From: CAYVOX01 sp964453035
GTDB lineage: Bacteria; Chloroflexota; Anaerolineae; Anaerolineales; Anaerolineaceae
Reading direction: 5' to 3'
Length of the DNA: 25,607 nt
Assembly (NCBI GenBank): GCA_964453035.1
Contig: CAYVOX010000033.1
Location: 1 to 25,607, forward strand
The notes under the pieces are model-generated. The model made no database searches. It saw only the letters and a list, made by a program, of their open reading frames with translations, and had not been told where the DNA came from. The position numbers were made by a program, and so were the translations under genes. Positions 23,265 through 25,607 of the stretch are shown here, piece after piece. The first letter of the stretch is position 1, and every line of letters begins with the position of its first letter.

Positions 23265-23270
23265 ATTATA
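23265..23270 (-). promoter_or_regulatory. -10 box of the ABC exporter operon
   Basis: A consensus TATAAT on the minus strand, 43 nt before the chosen start. TTGAGT lies 14 bases upstream, shorter than ideal. The element lies in the divergent region shared with ssb. Confidence 0.45.
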
Positions 23271-23368
23271 GGACTGCTTTCAAAACTCAACGCCATTCTG
23301 CCAACACGGTTTTGAATTTCACATGTACAATCCAATTAACGTTTCGCACACTTTCGCAGGAGGACAGT

Positions 23369-23782
23369 ATGTGGCACACGCTTATCTTCATCGGCAATCT
23401 CGGCAGAGACCCGGAAATGCGCTATACGCCCAACGGGCAACCTGTAACCAGCTTTAATGTAGCCACCAGCCGCCAGTACACCGGCTCCAACGGCCAGACC
23501 GTCAAGGAAACTATCTGGTTCCGCGTTTCGGTGTGGGGCAAACAGGCCGAAAGCTGCAACACCTACCTCAAGAAAGGCTCAAAGGTGCTGGTCGAAGGCC
23601 GCCTTGTCCCCGACCAGGCCAGCGGCGGACCCAAAACCTTCTCCCGGCAGGACGGCACCACTGGCGCCTCGTATGACGTCAACGCCTCCATGGTGCGCTT
23701 CCTCACCCCCCGCAGCGACAGCGGCGGCTCACCGGAAGAAGGCGCTCCCCCCGCTGAAGGCGGCGAAGAAATTCCCTTCTAG
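23369..23782 (+). CDS. ssb: Single-stranded DNA-binding protein
   Basis: A 137-residue bacterial SSB. The OB fold begins WHTLIFIGNLGRDPEMRYTPNG and includes TIWFRVSVWGKQAESCNTYLKKG. It is followed by a short Gly/Pro/acidic tail ending GGEEIPF, the conserved tip that recruits other DNA-repair proteins. The start is set by AGGAGGACAGT directly before the ATG. It is smaller than the usual 160-180 because the linker is short. This gene heads a tight plus-strand operon with DUF3467, a translin-like protein and a split nuclease, which suggests a job on single-stranded DNA in that pathway. The genome may carry another, housekeeping ssb. Confidence 0.96.
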   Translation: MWHTLIFIGNLGRDPEMRYTPNGQPVTSFNVATSRQYTGSNGQTVKETIWFRVSVWGKQAESCNTYLKKGSKVLVEGRLVPDQASGGPKTFSRQDGTTGASYDVNASMVRFLTPRSDSGGSPEEGAPPAEGGEEIPF

Positions 23783-23784
23783 CC

Positions 23785-24105
23785 ATGAGCCAGCCCCCCT
23801 CTCATCCTCCGGTGATGGATATCCCCGAGGATATGCAGCCCGCCTACGTCAACCTGGTGCGCATCAGCCACTCGCCCATGGAAATCGTCTTCGATTTTGC
23901 CAGCCTGTTGGCCGGGCAACCCAAAAGCCGCGTCGTCTCACGCCTGGTCATGTCGCCCATCGGCGCCAAGCTCTTCCTGCGCGCCCTGGCGGAAAACCTG
24001 GCGCGTTACGAAGCCGCCTTTGGTGAAATTCAAATTCCCGGCGAATCGCAGCTGGCGGAACATCTCTTCCGCCCGCTGCAACCGCCGGAACCCCCAAAAG
24101 GCTGA
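23785..24105 (+). CDS. DUF3467 protein
   Basis: A 106-residue protein that fits DUF3467. Its core reads YVNLVRISHSPMEIVFDFA, then SRVVSRLVMSPIGAKLFLRAL and ENLARYEAAFGEI, and the tail is Pro-rich. The function of the family is not known to me. It is a small alpha/beta protein found in bacteria and archaea, with no signal peptide or membrane helix. It starts 2 nt after the ssb stop without its own ribosome site, so its translation is probably coupled. The translin-like gene begins one base after its stop. Confidence 0.9.
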   Translation: MSQPPSHPPVMDIPEDMQPAYVNLVRISHSPMEIVFDFASLLAGQPKSRVVSRLVMSPIGAKLFLRALAENLARYEAAFGEIQIPGESQLAEHLFRPLQPPEPPKG

Positions 24106-24106
24106 T

Positions 24107-24748
24107 ATGGATGCTCTACCCCAGATAAGCGAACGAGTTCACCAGAATTTTGAAGCCCGCACGCGCGCCCGCGATAACGCCCTGGCCCAGGCCCGGCTGA
24201 TTACTCGCCACGCCTCGCACGCCATCCGCGCCATCCACCGCAGCGAAGTTCCCGCCGCCCAGGAGCATCTCGACCAGGCGCGCAGCCTGGTGGAGGCGGT
24301 TAAAATCGCCCTGGCTGATTACCCCGACCTGTTCTTTGCCGGTTACACCCAGGATGCCATCAAGGAATTCTGCGAGGCTTCCATCACCTGCGCGCTCATC
24401 CTCAACCAGGCGCTGCCCCAGCCCGAGGCGCTGGGTGTGGAATACGCCACCTACCTCAACGGCCTGGCCGAAACTGCCGGCGAGCTGCGCCGCCGCTGCC
24501 TCGATATTCTGCGCCACGGCTACTCCGACGAAGCCGAACGGCTGCTCGGCTGCATGGATGAGATTTACGCCCTGCTGGTCACCCTCGATTACCCCGACGC
24601 CATCACCTACAACCTGCGCCGCCACACCGATGTGGTGCGCGGCATTGTGGAGCGCACCCGCGGCGACCTGACCACCAGCCTGCGCGAGCAAAAGCTGCAG
24701 CAGGCCCTGGCCAGCGCCATGCAACGCCTGCCCAACAACGGGGATTAA
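24107..24748 (+). CDS. Translin-family protein
   Basis: A 213-residue all-helical protein of the translin/TRAX family, archaeal-like in size. Diagnostic parts are ARLITRHASHAIRAIHR (29-45), KEFCEA (86-91), YATYLNGLAETAGELRRR (113-130), MDEIYALLVTLDYPDA (150-165) and NLRRHTDVVRGIVERTRGDL (169-188). Eukaryotic translin binds single-stranded DNA and RNA as an octamer, and TRAX supplies an RNase site built from acidic residues. Here Glu87 and Glu90 are spaced like the TRAX pair, and Asp161, Asp175 and Glu182 are candidates for the rest, so a nuclease activity is possible but unproven. It sits one base after DUF3467 and one base before the membrane protein with the Cas4-like N-terminus. Confidence 0.9.
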   Translation: MDALPQISERVHQNFEARTRARDNALAQARLITRHASHAIRAIHRSEVPAAQEHLDQARSLVEAVKIALADYPDLFFAGYTQDAIKEFCEASITCALILNQALPQPEALGVEYATYLNGLAETAGELRRRCLDILRHGYSDEAERLLGCMDEIYALLVTLDYPDAITYNLRRHTDVVRGIVERTRGDLTTSLREQKLQQALASAMQRLPNNGD

Positions 24749-24749
24749 T

Positions 24750-24986
24750 ATGCGCATCATCCGCGCCTCGGAGATTGGCACGTTTTTGTATTGCCGGCGC
24801 GCCTGGGGCTACCACAACCAGGGCTTTGAGTCGCAAAATAAAACTGAACTCTCCGAAGGCACCGCTTTTCACCAGGAACACGGCCGGCAGGTTCTGCTGG
24901 CCGGTTTCTTTCGGCTGGCCGGCTGGGTGCTGCTGATTGCAGCGCTCATCCTGGCTGCCGTGTGGCTCACCCTGCAAATCCTATGA
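24750..24986 (+). CDS. N-terminal half of a split membrane-bound Cas4-like nuclease
   Basis: A 78-residue protein. Its first 45 residues match the start of Cas4/RecB-type nucleases: IRASEIGTFLYCRRAW places a candidate Fe-S ligand at Cys15, and GTAFHQEHG gives His41 or His44 as the motif-I histidine. A single transmembrane helix follows (about 53-76, LAGWVLLIAALILAAVWLTL), and the protein then stops. It has no PD or ExK motif; these lie in the next gene. The stop overlaps that gene's start (ATGA). GGGGA lies about 7 nt before its own ATG. By the positive-inside rule the N-terminal part should be cytoplasmic. It could be read as a truncated gene, but the overlap and matching membrane helices speak for a designed two-subunit enzyme. 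Confidence 0.85.
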   Translation: MRIIRASEIGTFLYCRRAWGYHNQGFESQNKTELSEGTAFHQEHGRQVLLAGFFRLAGWVLLIAALILAAVWLTLQIL

Positions 24987-25498
24987 TTTACGCCGCGCTC
25001 ATCCTGCTTGTGGCAGCGGTTGTGCTGCTCTGGCAGGCCGCCCGCCGCCAGAAGCAGGCCGGACTGCCCGCCGGGCGCGTGATTTACGTGGATGCCGCCC
25101 GCTGGGGCAACCGCGTCGAAAAACCGCTCTACGACGCCGCCAACAACCTCACCGGCAAGCCCGATTACCTGGTGGAAGAGAACGGGCGCCAGATTCCGGT
25201 GGAGGTGAAAAGCGGCTGGGCGCCAGATGCCCCCCGCGCCAGCCACGTTTATCAACTGGCTGCCTACTGCTTTCTCGTCGAGCGCACCACCGGCAAGCGC
25301 CCGCCCTACGGCATCATCCGCTACCGCAACCGCGCCTTCGCCGTGGATTACACTCCGCAACTGGAAGCCGAACTGGTGGATTTAATGGTGGAAATGCGCC
25401 GCCAGGACCGCCAGGGATTAGCTGCCCGCTCACATGAAGAACCGCAGCGCTGTCTGCGCTGCGGTTATCGGTCCATCTGCGATCAACAAATAGAATAG
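24983..25498 (+). CDS. C-terminal half of a split membrane-bound Cas4-like nuclease (PD-(D/E)XK)
   Basis: A 171-residue protein starting in the ATGA overlap with the preceding gene. It opens with a transmembrane helix (1-19) and a basic stop (RRQKQ), so the rest should be cytoplasmic. The nuclease core is GKPDYLV with Asp61, IPVEVKSG with Glu74 and Lys76, and VYQLAAYCFL with the QxxxY pair Gln91/Tyr95. The end, RCLRCGYRSIC, holds Cys157, Cys160 and Cys166, the three C-terminal Fe-S ligands of Cas4 and AddB-type nucleases. The fourth ligand and the motif-I histidine are missing here and present in the preceding protein. Cas4 proteins cut single-stranded DNA ends. No CRISPR array or other cas gene is nearby. 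Confidence 0.88.
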   Translation: MIYAALILLVAAVVLLWQAARRQKQAGLPAGRVIYVDAARWGNRVEKPLYDAANNLTGKPDYLVEENGRQIPVEVKSGWAPDAPRASHVYQLAAYCFLVERTTGKRPPYGIIRYRNRAFAVDYTPQLEAELVDLMVEMRRQDRQGLAARSHEEPQRCLRCGYRSICDQQIE

Positions 25499-25502
25499 CC
25501 TT

Positions 25503-25607
25503 TTAGCTTTTTTTGGCAGCCCGCTTTTTGGTTTTGGGGTTCAGTTCCGTTCCGATGCGAATGCCGAAGCGCGGCAGGATCACGCGGTGCACCAGCAGCA
25601 CCAGCAG
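25503..25607 (-). CDS. 3' end of a membrane protein with a lysine-rich tail (partial)
   Basis: The last 34 codons of a minus-strand gene that enters from beyond the window. They read LLVLLVHRVILPRFGIRIG, a hydrophobic end likely to belong to a last membrane helix, then TELNPKTKKRAAKKS and a TAA stop at 25503-25505. The basic tail should be cytoplasmic. No family can be named from this much. It converges on the split nuclease operon with only 4 bases between the two stop codons and no clear terminator. Confidence 0.55.
   Translation of the reverse strand: MLVLLVHRVILPRFGIRIGTELNPKTKKRAAKKS

Noticed and set aside
23221..23335. Longer N-terminus for the ABC ATPase starting at 23335
   Set aside because: That start lies upstream of the likely -10 box, has no ribosome site, and the added residues do not resemble the family.
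25440..25466. AACCGCAGCG/CGCTGCGGTT inverted repeat near the end of the split nuclease gene
   Set aside because: It lies inside the codons for the conserved cysteine cluster, before the stop codon and without a T tract, so it is probably a chance result of coding.
24750..25498. The two nuclease halves as one gene broken by a frameshift
   Set aside because: Each half has its own membrane helix at the break, and the stop and start overlap as ATGA. A simple frameshift in a soluble Cas4 would not create this. A check in relatives is still needed.

Overview
The window looks like a scaffold from a draft genome of a Chloroflexota bacterium, probably near Anaerolineae. The evidence is the moderately high GC, secreted proteins with Thr/Pro linkers, a CAP-LysM surface protein, an archaeal-type translin homologue, and many palindromic intergenic repeats. 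The assignment rests on gene style and recall, because there is no rRNA or tRNA gene here. Two 100-base N runs (4611-4710 and 9641-9740) are assembly gaps, and both fall inside repeats.

Layout. 1-1194 (minus): a LacI-type regulator with a near-perfect palindromic operator at its own promoter, followed by the start of a probable cupin gene. 1447-1833 (minus): a small conserved-type hypothetical. 2007-4409 (plus): mutS2. 4410-5027: a 127-bp tandem array with a gap in it. 5028-6698 (plus): a secreted beta-helix protein behind a good promoter. 6699-7068: hairpin repeats and a terminator. 7069-9419 (minus): a CAP-LysM surface protein, then a CBS-domain protein and surE as a likely pair. 9420-9935: repeats, a gap and a promoter. 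10005-11282 (plus): a TadG-like protein. 11440-13764 (plus): a ComEC-like DNA-uptake channel whose C-terminal metallo-beta-lactamase domain has lost its metal ligands. 13798-15564 (minus): a secreted seven-repeat propeller protein. 15842-17565 (minus): a patatin and a peroxiredoxin-glutaredoxin fusion. 17599-17751: a MITE-like element. 17810-18949 (minus): a nucleotidyltransferase fused to a GHMP-kinase-like domain. 18950-19411: a 133-bp tandem array of hairpins. 19412-23221 (minus): an ABC ATPase, two FtsX-type permeases and a lipoprotein. 23369-25498 (plus): a tight five-gene operon. 25503-25607 (minus): the end of a membrane protein.

Two systems stand out. (1) The peroxiredoxin-glutaredoxin gene has an in-frame UGA exactly where the peroxidatic cysteine belongs (P-x-x-x-T-x-x-UGA). 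A 40-nt hairpin that fits the bacterial SECIS model follows it, so this is very probably a selenoprotein that conventional gene calling would truncate. (2) The operon ssb - DUF3467 - translin-like - two small membrane proteins appears to encode a single-stranded nucleic-acid processing module. The two membrane proteins together carry the complete set of Cas4/RecB-type nuclease and Fe-S ligands, split between two polypeptides at what would be the outer turn of a transmembrane hairpin.

The intergenic repeats form a family of hairpins. Two subfamilies share a base with a bulged G and differ by compensatory base-pair changes. Several genes (mutS2, the CAP protein, comEC, possibly the TadG-like gene) have a -10 box only 6-10 nt before the ATG, suggesting leaderless transcripts alongside genes with strong Shine-Dalgarno sites.
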